Of a stretch of DNA of 64,000 nucleotides, positions 9,102 through 16,624 are shown in pieces. This DNA is from an uncultured Clostridia bacterium (GTDB lineage Bacteria; Bacillota; Clostridia; Christensenellales; Borkfalkiaceae), in assembly GCA_934271255.1 (NCBI GenBank), contig CAKQQS010000001.1, positions 124,001 to 188,000 of the forward strand, written 5' to 3'. The position numbers were made by a program, and so were the translations under genes. Position 1 is the first letter of the stretch, and every line of letters begins with the position of its first letter. The notes beneath the pieces are model-generated. The model worked only from the letters and a program-made list of their open reading frames with translations. It was not told the DNA's origin and made no database searches.

Positions 9102-9791
9102 TTAAAACAGTTTTTCGGTTTTTATTATATTATACAGTTTTTCCGCAATGCAGTTGTAGCCGTAGTCGTTGGGATGCAGCCCGTCCCCCGTATATTTGTC
9201 GCCCGCAGTCGAATCGGGTTTCGGAAAAGCGTCGCAAACGTTTACGCATTTCACGCCGAACTTGTCGCACGTTTTCTTTATTTGGTCGCGATAATCGGAC
9301 ATCGGTCTTCCGTTAGTTTTGCTGCCTTCACCGTTCGTACTTTCTTCGTTGTAGCGATAAGTGGGCAAAATGAAACATATTTTTTCTTTCGTATATTTTT
9401 TAACAAGATAATCGATCAAACGGTTTAACGCACCGCAAAAGGTGTCGTCCGTATCGTCCGAGTCCGTACCGAAAGGCGCGTCCCCGTGTCCGTAGTCGTT
9501 TGTTCCGCCCATAACGAACATATAATCCAAGTCGTCGTCCGCTTTCTTCGCTCTCAATAAAAAATATTCGTCGTAGCACGCTTCTTCCGACGGAACGCGT
9601 TGCCTTGCGATACGCGTTCCCCCGACGCCGTAATTTTCTTCCTGCACGCCGAGTTTTTTACACAATACCGTCGTAAACCTTTTTTCGATGCTGCTCGCTT
9701 GCGCTCCCATCGTTATGCTGTCGCCCAAAAAACCTATTTTTTTAACAGCGCGCTCGGGGGCGCAATCCTTTGCGTTCCGTTCGTCAATCAT
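9102..9791 (-). CDS. SGNH/GDSL family hydrolase, probable carbohydrate esterase
   Basis: A 229-residue cytosolic protein. I placed the start at 9791 (MIDERNAK), because AAGGAG stands 9 bases before it; the longer frame runs back through the promoter. Block I is KIGFLGDSITMG with the nucleophile Ser, block II has VGGTRIA, block III is MGGTNDYG and block V is DGLHPNDYG with the Asp-His pair, so the full catalytic set is present. Enzymes of this class often remove acetyl groups from sugars. The 8-base link to a GH130 gene suggests deacetylation of imported acetylated manno-oligosaccharides (inference). Confidence 0.85.
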   Translation of the reverse strand: MIDERNAKDCAPERAVKKIGFLGDSITMGAQASSIEKRFTTVLCKKLGVQEENYGVGGTRIARQRVPSEEACYDEYFLLRAKKADDDLDYMFVMGGTNDYGHGDAPFGTDSDDTDDTFCGALNRLIDYLVKKYTKEKICFILPTYRYNEESTNGEGSKTNGRPMSDYRDQIKKTCDKFGVKCVNVCDAFPKPDSTAGDKYTGDGLHPNDYGYNCIAEKLYNIIKTEKLF

Positions 9792-9831
9792 ACTCTTCAA
9801 CTCCTTGTTTTCATTTAATCGTACAACTTGT

Positions 9832-9860
9832 ATTATAAGCGTTGCACCGACGTTTTGCAA
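9832..9860 (-). promoter_or_regulatory. Sigma-A promoter of the SGNH-GH130-B operon
   Basis: Read on the minus strand, TTGCAA (9860-9855), 17 bp, TATAAT (9837-9832). The leader of about 35 bases carries AAGGAG before the ATG at 9791. Confidence 0.8.
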
Positions 9861-9866
9861 GTGTTT

Positions 9867-9907
9867 TTTGTAACATTTTTCAATAGAAAAGTTTTATTTT
9901 GTATCTA
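9867..9907 (-). promoter_or_regulatory. Candidate AraC-type operator upstream of SGNH-GH130-B
   Basis: TTTGTAACAT at 9867-9876 is identical to the core at 6933-6942 before the other GH130 operon. A weaker partner, TTTGTATCTA, lies at 9898-9907, again 31 bp away. The proximal copy is six bases upstream of the -35, as expected for an activator site. Confidence 0.45.
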
Positions 9908-9942
9908 CTTTTGAACACGGCGCGTGTTTTTTTATATTTTCG

Positions 9943-9971
9943 TTGCAAGATGTTATTCGTTATGGTATACT
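9943..9971 (+). promoter_or_regulatory. Sigma-A promoter of the phosphohexomutase gene
   Basis: TTGCAA at 9943-9948, 17 bp, TATACT at 9966-9971. The ATG at 9943 that would give a longer protein lies inside the -35 box, upstream of the transcription start, so the real start is 9997. Confidence 0.8.
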
Positions 9972-9996
9972 TAACAAAAACTACGGGGGTAACCGA

Positions 9997-11652
9997 ATGA
10001 ATACACTTGACGCTTCGGTATCGATAACTTATTCTCGCTGGCTTAACGCAGCGAAAAACGACGAACGTCTTGCCCGTGAACTCGAAGGCATCAAAGACGA
10101 TTTAAAAGAAATAACCGACAGGTTTTATTGCGAATTGAAGTTCGGCACGGGCGGGCTCAGGGGTAAACTCGGCGCGGGTACGAACAGAATGAACGATTAC
10201 GTCGTGGCGCGTGCGACCCGCGGGCTTGCTTCGTACGTCAAGTCGGAGTTTTGCGACGCGCCTTGCGTCGTCATTGCTTACGACAGCCGAAATATGTCGA
10301 AAGAGTTTGCGTTCCTTTCGGCGCGCGTTCTGTCCGAATACGGCGTTAAAGCGTACGTTTTCGATAAAATAACGCCCACCCCCGTTCTTTCTTTCGCGGT
10401 AAGATATTTAAAGGCGTCGGCGGGTATCGTGATAACGGCAAGTCATAACCCCAAAGAATACAACGGGTACAAAGTCTACAACGACAAAGGTTGTCAGATA
10501 ACGGACGAGGCGGCGAAAATCATTCTCGGCGAAATAGAAAAAAACGATTATTTTTCCGAAATACGCGCGAACGAGTCTTTGATAACCGTTTTAAACGACG
10601 ACGTTCTCGACGCTTTTTACGACGCCGTGTTAAAGTATTCGTCTTTCGATTTATCAAACGCGAAAACGCCTGAAATCGTGTACACCCCGCTCAACGGAAC
10701 GGGCAATATTCCCGTACGCGCAATCTTAAACAAAATAGGAATAAAAAACGTAATCGTCGTTCCCGAACAGGAAATGCCGAACGGTAATTTTCCGACATGT
10801 CCTTACCCCAACCCCGAAGAAAAGGCGGCGTTACAACTCGCGGTCGAACTCGCCGAAAAAGAAAACGCCGATCTGGTGCTTGCAACCGACCCCGACGCGG
10901 ACAGAATCGGCATCGCCGTAAAAACGGCAAGCGGGGACTATCGGCTGTTAAACGGCAACGAAACGGGCGTTTTGATGGAAGATTATATCTTTTCGACTCG
11001 TAAACCGACGAATAAAAAACCCGTCGTCGTAAAGACGGTGGTTACTTCCGATATGTGCAAAGACGTTGCCGACGAATACGGCGCGGTCGTCAAAGAAGTG
11101 CTTACGGGATTTAAGTATATAGGCGAAACGATAGATAAACTTCGCGACGACGAAGAGTACGTTTTCGGGTTGGAAGAAAGTTACGGCTATCTTATCGGGA
11201 CGCACGCCCGAGATAAAGACGCCGTGTCGGCGGCGATGACGATTGCCGAAATGACGGCTTACTACTCTTCCCGAAACAAAACGCTTGCAGACAGACTTAA
11301 CGAACTGTACGAAAAATACGGGTATTACAAAACGGCGTTGACGTCGCTGACTTTTTCGGGAAAAGCGGGCAAAGCCGAGATGGACGAACTAGTCGCAGAC
11401 CTTCGCAAAAATCCCTTCCGCGTTATTTGCGGCGAATCCGTAACGGTAAAAGATTATTCTTTCGGCATCGACGGGTTGCCGAAAAGCAACGTGTTGTCGT
11501 TTACGGGAAAAACCGTGAAAGTAACCGTTCGGCCTAGCGGTACGGAGCCTAAACTCAAAATATATTATCAGATAAAAGCCGACGACGAACAAAAAGCGAA
11601 TCTTATATTGCAACGAGTCAAAGAAGAAACGGAAAAGCGGTTTGCCGAATAA
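9997..11652 (+). CDS. Phosphoglucomutase/phosphomannomutase, alpha-D-phosphohexomutase family
   Basis: A 551-residue four-domain enzyme that interconverts hexose 1- and 6-phosphates. The start at 9997 is supported by GGGGGT six bases upstream and by the promoter position. The phosphoserine loop is TASHNPKEYNGYKVY with Ser149, the magnesium loop is DPDADRIG near residue 305, the sugar-recognition loop is GLEESYGYLIG near 395 and the phosphate-binding loop is RPSGTEPKLK near 515. Length and motifs match the PgcA/YbbT type. It diverges from a GH130 operon, so a role in turning mannose 1-phosphate into mannose 6-phosphate is likely, alongside general glucose 1-phosphate metabolism. Confidence 0.9.
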   Translation: MNTLDASVSITYSRWLNAAKNDERLARELEGIKDDLKEITDRFYCELKFGTGGLRGKLGAGTNRMNDYVVARATRGLASYVKSEFCDAPCVVIAYDSRNMSKEFAFLSARVLSEYGVKAYVFDKITPTPVLSFAVRYLKASAGIVITASHNPKEYNGYKVYNDKGCQITDEAAKIILGEIEKNDYFSEIRANESLITVLNDDVLDAFYDAVLKYSSFDLSNAKTPEIVYTPLNGTGNIPVRAILNKIGIKNVIVVPEQEMPNGNFPTCPYPNPEEKAALQLAVELAEKENADLVLATDPDADRIGIAVKTASGDYRLLNGNETGVLMEDYIFSTRKPTNKKPVVVKTVVTSDMCKDVADEYGAVVKEVLTGFKYIGETIDKLRDDEEYVFGLEESYGYLIGTHARDKDAVSAAMTIAEMTAYYSSRNKTLADRLNELYEKYGYYKTALTSLTFSGKAGKAEMDELVADLRKNPFRVICGESVTVKDYSFGIDGLPKSNVLSFTGKTVKVTVRPSGTEPKLKIYYQIKADDEQKANLILQRVKEETEKRFAE

Positions 11653-11665
11653 AAGAAAAACGATT

Positions 11666-11761
11666 ATGACTGTCGATTACAAAGATTATTACGAGTTCGA
11701 CGGCGAATATATTTTGTCGTCAACCCCCGTTGCTTACGTTACCGTCGTTATGGGAAAATAA
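11666..11761 (+). pseudogene. 31-codon remnant resembling the start of a Uma2-like protein
   Basis: A short frame (MTVDYKDYYEFDGEYILSS, then a stop after 31 codons) begins 13 bases after the phosphohexomutase stop. The pattern of tyrosines, FDGEY and S-T-P resembles the N-terminus of Uma2/DUF820 nuclease-fold proteins, which normally run to about 190 residues. No ribosome binding site is seen. It stops inside the first copy of a 35-bp tandem repeat, which suggests deletion of the rest. The assignment is tentative. Confidence 0.25.
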
Positions 11762-11819
11762 TTCTTGCAATATAAACTTACCGCATGGGAAAATAATTTT
11801 TACAATATAAACTTACCGC
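11750..11819. repeat. Two-copy 35-bp tandem direct repeat
   Basis: The unit beginning ATGGGAAAATAATT and ending AACTTACCGC occurs at 11750-11784 and 11785-11819 with two mismatches. The second copy runs directly into the terminator stem. It is probably a local slippage duplication. Confidence 0.9.
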
Positions 11820-11841
11820 CCGACAATCAATTGTCGGGCGG
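11816..11841. terminator. Terminator after the phosphohexomutase gene, convergent with the DUF697 operon
   Basis: CCGCCCGACAAT at 11816-11827 pairs perfectly with ATTGTCGGGCGG at 11830-11841, and a T-rich tail (TGTCTTTGTTTTATT) follows on the plus strand. The stem could also weakly stop minus-strand transcripts of the gene ending at 11945. Confidence 0.85.
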
Positions 11842-11944
11842 TGTCTTTGTTTTATTCAATTCGTCGGGCGTTCGATTGCCGTAAACGGCACGGTTTCGTC
11901 TGTTTACGCTTTCGCTTTACTGCGTATTTTCGGTAAAGTCTTCG

Positions 11945-13012
11945 TTAAGCGGTTTTGAGTTTCTTTTTGTTTTTTGCCGCCGTTTTGAGTTCTTCTTCTA
12001 CGATTTCGCAAGTTTCGGTGAGTTCTTGTTCGTCTTCGCCGACGTCAACGCCGTCAAGAATGTCTTGGAGTTTATATTCTTTGTTCAAGTATCTTATCGT
12101 TTGGTACCCGATGACCGCCGTAAGCGTTCCGTTGACCACCCCTTGTATCGAAGAATCCACGAGCACGGATATAGCGGTGCCTAAAATGGGCAAGCCTTTC
12201 GCCATATCGCCGAGAGTTTTGGCTACCCCGTTGCCGATTTTAACGCTGTCGAGTCCGTATGCGATAAGAGAGTTTCTCAGTACCGCCGCGAATATTCTCA
12301 ATAATTTGGGATCGCTCGGTCTGAATCCGTACAGAAATACTAAATCTTTGATGAGTTGCAAGTCGATGCTCGCTATAAGCAAACTGTCTATTTTGCTCGA
12401 TTGAGAAATCGCCGAATACAGCCCCGCTTTTACCGAACTTTTAACTATTAAATCTTTCGCCGTCTTTTTAACGTTGCCCGAATACAGTTCCGTCAAAACG
12501 TTTTTGAGAGTTTCGTCGTCGCCGACGTTTCTAGCGACGGCAAGTTTGCCGATGAGTTCGTCGTCGTACCAGCCTATTCCTTCTACCTTTGAAGAAAAGT
12601 CGATCATTTTATCGGCGATGTTTCTTCTTACCTTTTTGTTGTGTCTTTTCGCTTCTCTTGCGTTCGCGTGGTTGACGTTAGTGATGAAATAGTCCGTTTT
12701 CATAAGTTTTACGGCGGGGACTATGTAGATAAACACGTAAAGCACAAGACAAGCCGCGCCTACGCCGTACCCGACGTATTTGTTATAGTCGTACGCTTTC
12801 GTCGTTACGGCGAACAAACACGCGAATATCAGTATGCCTATGCCCGCAAGCAAAAGACGTACCACGATTTTCGCTCCACGCGCGTTCTGGCGTTTGACGT
12901 ATTTTTCTTCGTAGTCGTAAAGCGTCATTTTCGCGTCCGTTTCGTTTTTCGTTTGTTCTTCCGTTACGGTCGTCGTGATTAAATCTTTCTCTTTAACTTT
13001 GTTTTTTTTCAT
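11945..13012 (-). CDS. DUF697/YcjF-like membrane protein
   Basis: A 355-residue protein with a charged N-terminal tail (about 45 residues), two membrane helices at about residues 47-70 and 78-98, and a C-terminal half resembling the DUF697 (YcjF) domain: SLLIASIDLQLIKDLVFLYG at about residues 210-230, then RNSLIAYGLDS and the glycine-rich LPILGTAISVLVDSS. It ends in a lysine-rich tail. DUF697 proteins sit in the membrane and their role is unknown. It is last in the operon with the phosphoesterase and EIIC-like genes; GGGGGTAAC precedes the ATG, the same ribosome site type as the phosphohexomutase gene. Confidence 0.7.
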   Translation of the reverse strand: MKKNKVKEKDLITTTVTEEQTKNETDAKMTLYDYEEKYVKRQNARGAKIVVRLLLAGIGILIFACLFAVTTKAYDYNKYVGYGVGAACLVLYVFIYIVPAVKLMKTDYFITNVNHANAREAKRHNKKVRRNIADKMIDFSSKVEGIGWYDDELIGKLAVARNVGDDETLKNVLTELYSGNVKKTAKDLIVKSSVKAGLYSAISQSSKIDSLLIASIDLQLIKDLVFLYGFRPSDPKLLRIFAAVLRNSLIAYGLDSVKIGNGVAKTLGDMAKGLPILGTAISVLVDSSIQGVVNGTLTAVIGYQTIRYLNKEYKLQDILDGVDVGEDEQELTETCEIVEEELKTAAKNKKKLKTA

Positions 13013-13043
13013 TGTTACCCCCGAACGGGCGTGAACACCCCCG

Positions 13044-14279
13044 TTACACGTCTAATTTCATATCGCCGTATTTTATCCAGCCGAGTTTTCTCATAAGTTC
13101 GCTCACCCCGAGACAAACCGCCGCGGGTATTACGAACATACACAGAATTACGCCGAGCGTTATGTTTAAAGTCGAAACGTTAGCGTTCATGCTTTCCGTT
13201 ATCGTGTTGAATACGCCGACTAAACCGCTCGTTCCCATACCGCCGCCCGCGGCGTTGCAGTACAGACCGAACACTTTCGTCGACAAAGGTCCCACTATCG
13301 CCGAAGCGATTATTTCGGGTACCATTATTATCGGTTTTTTCATCAGGTTGGGGATTTGCAACATACTCGTGCCGAGTCCTTGCGCGATTAACCCGCCCAA
13401 CTTGTTTTCTCTATAACTCGATACCGCAAACCCTATCATGTGAGCCGCGCAACCGCAAGCGGCCGCTCCGCCCGCAAGCAACATCGAATCCGTCGTTATT
13501 CCCGAAGCAATAGACAGCCATATCGCCGCCGAACTTGTGGGAAGAGTCAGCAGTATTCCCATACATACCGATACGATTATGCCCATTGTAATCGGCGCTT
13601 TGCCCGTAGCGAGTCCGACGCCTTTGCCTATTACCGCTACCAGCAAAATAAACGGGTACGCGATGTATATTCCGCCGAGGGACAACAGCATCATTCCGAG
13701 CGGTATCAAAATTATGTCGAGTTTTGTTTTTCCTTCGTACAAACTCGCGAGTTCCATCGTGAACAACGCGACTACGTACGCGCCTATGGGGTTGCCCGGC
13801 GCGCCTACCGTTACGCTTGGGTACGCAAACCCGCATTCGACTATCGTTTGCGAAAACGCGCCTATAAATCCCGTAACAGCCGCGGTAAACGTTATGAGTT
13901 TGCCTTTTTTCAAAGCGGTCGCTATGCCTATGCCGATACCCGCGCCCATAAGCGTTTTGGCAAGGTTGCCCATATACACGAGCATCTTACCGAAAGCATT
14001 GTCGCCTATCCATACGCCTATCTGCCACAAAATCGTGCCTGCGATAAGCGTGCAGAACAGCCCTTGTGCCATTCCCGAAAACGCCGTTATAAACCAACGC
14101 TTGGGAAGCCCTTTTATAAACGCCTTGACGGTTTCTTTGTCGTTTGCTTTTTCTATCGTTTTCTTTTCGTCGTTTTCGGCGGGTGTTTCGTTATCGGGCA
14201 TTTGCGCTTGTCGTTCGTTCTCTTGCATCGGGTTTTCCGTTTCGGGTTCATTATTCGTCGTGTTTACAGTTTCTTCCAT
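13044..14279 (-). CDS. PTS EIIC-like multi-pass membrane protein (PTS_EIIC_2 type)
   Basis: A 411-residue protein with an acidic, Q/N/E-rich cytoplasmic tail of about 55 residues, then GLPKRWFITAFSGMAQGLF and about nine hydrophobic, glycine-rich helices. The pattern AHMIGFAVSSYRENKLGGLIAQGLGTSML and the block VFGLYCNAAGGGMGTSGLVG match the PTS_EIIC_2 family, which resembles sugar EIIC channels but usually lacks EIIA/EIIB partners; none are encoded here. Substrate and coupling are unknown. It starts one base after the phosphoesterase stop. The long acidic tail is unusual for the family. Confidence 0.78.
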   Translation of the reverse strand: MEETVNTTNNEPETENPMQENERQAQMPDNETPAENDEKKTIEKANDKETVKAFIKGLPKRWFITAFSGMAQGLFCTLIAGTILWQIGVWIGDNAFGKMLVYMGNLAKTLMGAGIGIGIATALKKGKLITFTAAVTGFIGAFSQTIVECGFAYPSVTVGAPGNPIGAYVVALFTMELASLYEGKTKLDIILIPLGMMLLSLGGIYIAYPFILLVAVIGKGVGLATGKAPITMGIIVSVCMGILLTLPTSSAAIWLSIASGITTDSMLLAGGAAACGCAAHMIGFAVSSYRENKLGGLIAQGLGTSMLQIPNLMKKPIIMVPEIIASAIVGPLSTKVFGLYCNAAGGGMGTSGLVGVFNTITESMNANVSTLNITLGVILCMFVIPAAVCLGVSELMRKLGWIKYGDMKLDV

Positions 14280-14280
14280 T

Positions 14281-14979
14281 TTAAAATTCTATCTCCGTTA
14301 ACGTATTATCGACTAAATCGCATGAAGTCAAATAATACTTTATTCCGTTTTTACAAACTATTTTATCCGCTCTTACGTCTTTGCCGTGCAAATGACCGTA
14401 TATAACCGCGTCTACGTTATATTCTTTGAACAATTCCGTGTAGAGAGAATCTTCTCTCCTTGCGTTAAAGGGCGGAAAATGTACCATTACGATAAGTTTG
14501 TCCCCTTCCCGCATTAAAGTTTTAGCGTTTTTAAGGGACAAAACGAGCCGTTCTTTTTCGCGCAGATAAATCTTTTCGTCGGCGGGGGTGAAATCGGGCG
14601 AACCGGGTACGCTCCAAGCCCTTGACCCGGCGATTACCACGCCGTCGAAACGAATCGCGTCGTTTTGAAGGGCGTATACGCCGTCAGGTAACGCTTTTCT
14701 TAAATTAGTTATGCTTTTCCACCAGTAATCGTGGTTGCCTTTTATGATAACCTTGTTGCCGTTAAGCCCCGAAAACCTGTTGATGTCGTTAAGCGCTTCG
14801 TCTAAATCCATTGCCCAACTTATATCGCCCGAAATAAGCACTAAATCGTCTAAGCCGACTTTGTTTTGCCAGTCCGCGCTTATTTTTTCAAGGTAGTTGT
14901 CCCACTTCGAGCCGAAAACGTCCATCGGTTTGTTTGTGTTGGTCGATATATGTAAATCGCTTATGGCAAAAATCTTCAT
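14281..14979 (-). CDS. Calcineurin-type metallophosphoesterase
   Basis: A 232-residue cytosolic phosphoesterase. The start at 14979 (MKIFAISDLHIS) has GGAG upstream and follows the promoter correctly. Metal-binding motifs are SDLHI (residues 7-11), ISGDISWAMD (near 55), KGNHDYWW (near 82), MVHFPPF (near 170) and YGHLHGKD (near 197). This set matches the YkuE-like group of predicted phosphohydrolases of unknown substrate. It heads an operon with the EIIC-like and DUF697 genes. Confidence 0.85.
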   Translation of the reverse strand: MKIFAISDLHISTNTNKPMDVFGSKWDNYLEKISADWQNKVGLDDLVLISGDISWAMDLDEALNDINRFSGLNGNKVIIKGNHDYWWKSITNLRKALPDGVYALQNDAIRFDGVVIAGSRAWSVPGSPDFTPADEKIYLREKERLVLSLKNAKTLMREGDKLIVMVHFPPFNARREDSLYTELFKEYNVDAVIYGHLHGKDVRADKIVCKNGIKYYLTSCDLVDNTLTEIEF

Positions 14980-14998
14980 AACTTTCTCCGTTTGTTTT

Positions 14999-15027
14999 AT
15001 TGTACCACATTTATTTTTATATTGCAA
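14999..15027 (-). promoter_or_regulatory. Sigma-A promoter of the phosphoesterase operon
   Basis: Minus-strand TTGCAA (15027-15022), 17 bp, TACAAT (15004-14999). It gives a short leader of about 12 bases that still holds a GGAG before the ATG at 14979. Confidence 0.78.
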
Positions 15028-15051
15028 GAATATTCGTTTATGTTTACTCAC

Positions 15052-15080
15052 TTGACTTTATTTGAGTTTTAAAGTACAAT
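15052..15080 (+). promoter_or_regulatory. Sigma-A promoter of tcdA, leaderless layout
   Basis: TTGACT at 15052-15057, 17 bp, TACAAT at 15075-15080. The ATG starts at 15087, six bases after the -10, so transcription and translation starts should coincide. There is no Shine-Dalgarno sequence. Confidence 0.82.
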
Positions 15081-15086
15081 ATCCGT

Positions 15087-15794
15087 ATGGAACAATTTTC
15101 TAGAACGGAACTCGTTTTCGGTAAAGCGGGCATACAAAAACTGAACGATTCGAAAGTTATAGTCTTCGGCGTGGGCGGAGTAGGCGGATACGCCGTGGAA
15201 GGATTGATTCGCGCGGGCGTAGGCAATCTCACGCTAGTAGACAACGACGTCGTAACCCTATCTAACCTTAACCGGCAAATACACGCGTTACACTCGACGA
15301 TAGGCAAGTTTAAAACGGAAGTAGCGGCGGCAAGATGTCTTGACGTCAACCCGAAAGCCGCGGTTACGCCCGTAAACGCCTTTTATTCGGCGGAAACGCA
15401 GGACGCGTTCGATTTGAGCGGTTTCGATTACGTAATAGACGCTATCGATACGATAACTTCAAAAGTGTTGCTTATCAAAAACGCGAAAAAGGCGGGAACG
15501 CCGATAATTTCTTCTATGGGCGCGGGCAATAAACTCGACCCGACGAAGTTCGTCGTAGCGGATATTTACGAAACGAGCGTTTGTCCGCTCGCAAGAAAAA
15601 TGAGAACTTTGCTAAAAAAAGAAAACGTCGACTCGTTAAAAGTCGTGTATTCCGAAGAAAAAGCGATTAAAGTCTGTTCGGAAGAAAAAAAAGGCTCGAC
15701 CGACCACCCCGTACCGTCAAGCGTATCTTTTGTTCCGTCGGTAGTCGGACTTATTATCGCGGGCGAAGTAATTAAAGACATAATAAACGGCTAA
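15087..15794 (+). CDS. tcdA: tRNA threonylcarbamoyladenosine dehydratase, ThiF/MoeB superfamily
   Basis: A 235-residue E1-like enzyme that uses ATP to cyclise t6A37 of ANN-decoding tRNAs to ct6A. The nucleotide-binding loop is FGVGGVGGYAVEGLIRAG (about residues 25-42), followed by DNDVVTLSNLNRQIHA, which carries the Arg finger and acidic residues of the family, and the DAIDTITSK segment. The segment ETSVCPLARKMRTLLKK holds the conserved cysteine of TcdA/CsdL. The length is at the short end for TcdA, and there is no CsdE partner nearby. It is likely translated from a leaderless mRNA. Confidence 0.88.
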   Translation: MEQFSRTELVFGKAGIQKLNDSKVIVFGVGGVGGYAVEGLIRAGVGNLTLVDNDVVTLSNLNRQIHALHSTIGKFKTEVAAARCLDVNPKAAVTPVNAFYSAETQDAFDLSGFDYVIDAIDTITSKVLLIKNAKKAGTPIISSMGAGNKLDPTKFVVADIYETSVCPLARKMRTLLKKENVDSLKVVYSEEKAIKVCSEEKKGSTDHPVPSSVSFVPSVVGLIIAGEVIKDIING

Positions 15795-15820
15795 ATGCCG
15801 TATGCAGCGCGTAAAACGAC

Positions 15821-15849
15821 AAAAAACCACTCTTTTCGAGTGGTTTTTT
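15821..15849. terminator. Bidirectional terminator between tcdA and the cysteine-rich gene
   Basis: AAAAAACCACTC at 15821-15832 and GAGTGGTTTTTT at 15838-15849 form a perfect 12-bp stem with a 5-base loop between two convergent genes. Confidence 0.92.
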
Positions 15850-15861
15850 CCGTAAGTCGAG

Positions 15862-16497
15862 TTATTGCGGATAAAGGGGCAAATCGAAAATGCCCGAACA
15901 TACTTCCTGCGTGTATTGTTGGCATTGCGGTATTACGCAATAACCGTATGTAGGAATTAAAAGTTCTACTTCGACGACGACTTTGAGTATTACCGTTACG
16001 CACGCGTTGATAGTAAATTGATTGTTGCCCGTGTACGTTCCTTCGGGGGATACCAACGAAACGACCGCTTCTATGCCGTAAGGCATTACGGACGGGGCGG
16101 GTAAACACATTACCACATCGAACGGTACGGTTACTACGCCCGTTCCCGCTCCCGCGACTCCGTTTGCGTCCGTATAAGCGACTTGCGTGTCGATAGTTAC
16201 GTCGCAACGCACTCTCGCCTGATTAGTTTTTTCGCCTTGAATAGGCTCTATTATCAAATTGCTTATCGTTCCCCTGCGAACGGAACTCCTTGCAGAAACG
16301 AACGTTAAGGGATACGTCGGGTTAGCGGGCGTTAAGTTGTTTAACGTTACCGTTATCCCCGTTTGCTGACCTTGTTGCAGACAAGCGTCGAATACTTTTT
16401 TCAAATCTACGCAGACTTTCTCGCACAAGCCGTTTAACGGGTTGCCGTTTATAGGTCCGGGTATTTTGTCCGATTGACAATTACAATAGAACGACAT
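15862..16497 (-). CDS. Cysteine-rich protein of unknown function
   Basis: A 211-residue protein with 11 cysteines spread along the chain, beginning MSFYCNCQSDK and including CEKVCVDLKKVFDAC near residues 25-40 and YCVIPQC near 190. There is no signal peptide. Most of the chain reads as alternating beta strands (FTINACVTVILKVVVEVELLIP). The CEKVCVDLKKVFDAC start and beta-rich body loosely recall Clostridia proteins linked to the spore coat, but I do not recognise the family, and the low lysine and high cysteine content is the main hint. A strong AGGAGG precedes the ATG. Confidence 0.6.
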   Translation of the reverse strand: MSFYCNCQSDKIPGPINGNPLNGLCEKVCVDLKKVFDACLQQGQQTGITVTLNNLTPANPTYPLTFVSARSSVRRGTISNLIIEPIQGEKTNQARVRCDVTIDTQVAYTDANGVAGAGTGVVTVPFDVVMCLPAPSVMPYGIEAVVSLVSPEGTYTGNNQFTINACVTVILKVVVEVELLIPTYGYCVIPQCQQYTQEVCSGIFDLPLYPQ

Positions 16498-16558
16498 ATA
16501 TTTCCTCCTGAACTAAATAAATCTTCCGTCAACGCTAATTACGGCGTGCGGTCAATTT

Positions 16559-16584
16559 ATTATATGCCGATTATTGCGTATTAG
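16559..16584 (-). promoter_or_regulatory. Probable promoter of the cysteine-rich gene
   Basis: Minus-strand TATAAT at 16564-16559 with a TTGCAC-like box 19 bp upstream. The leader of about 55 bases ends in AGGAGG. The -35 spacing is longer than ideal. Confidence 0.5.
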
Positions 16585-16596
16585 TGCAAAAAGAAA

Positions 16597-16618
16597 ACCG
16601 CAAACCTTAGTTTGCGGT
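16597..16618 (-). terminator. Terminator after the membrane-protein gene
   Basis: ACCGCAAAC at 16597-16605 pairs with GTTTGCGGT at 16610-16618; the minus-strand continuation is TTTCTTTTTGC. It lies directly after the stop at 16625. Confidence 0.85.
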
Positions 16619-16624
16619 AATTTT

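Noticed and set aside
9943..9996. Longer N-terminus of the phosphohexomutase
   Set aside because: The upstream ATG lies in the -35 box, before the transcription start, and has no ribosome site.
13440..14405. 321-residue open frame on the plus strand
   Set aside because: It is antisense to the EIIC-like and phosphoesterase genes, is arginine and tyrosine rich with no family features, and has no ribosome site. Codon bias leaves long stop-free antisense frames throughout this window.
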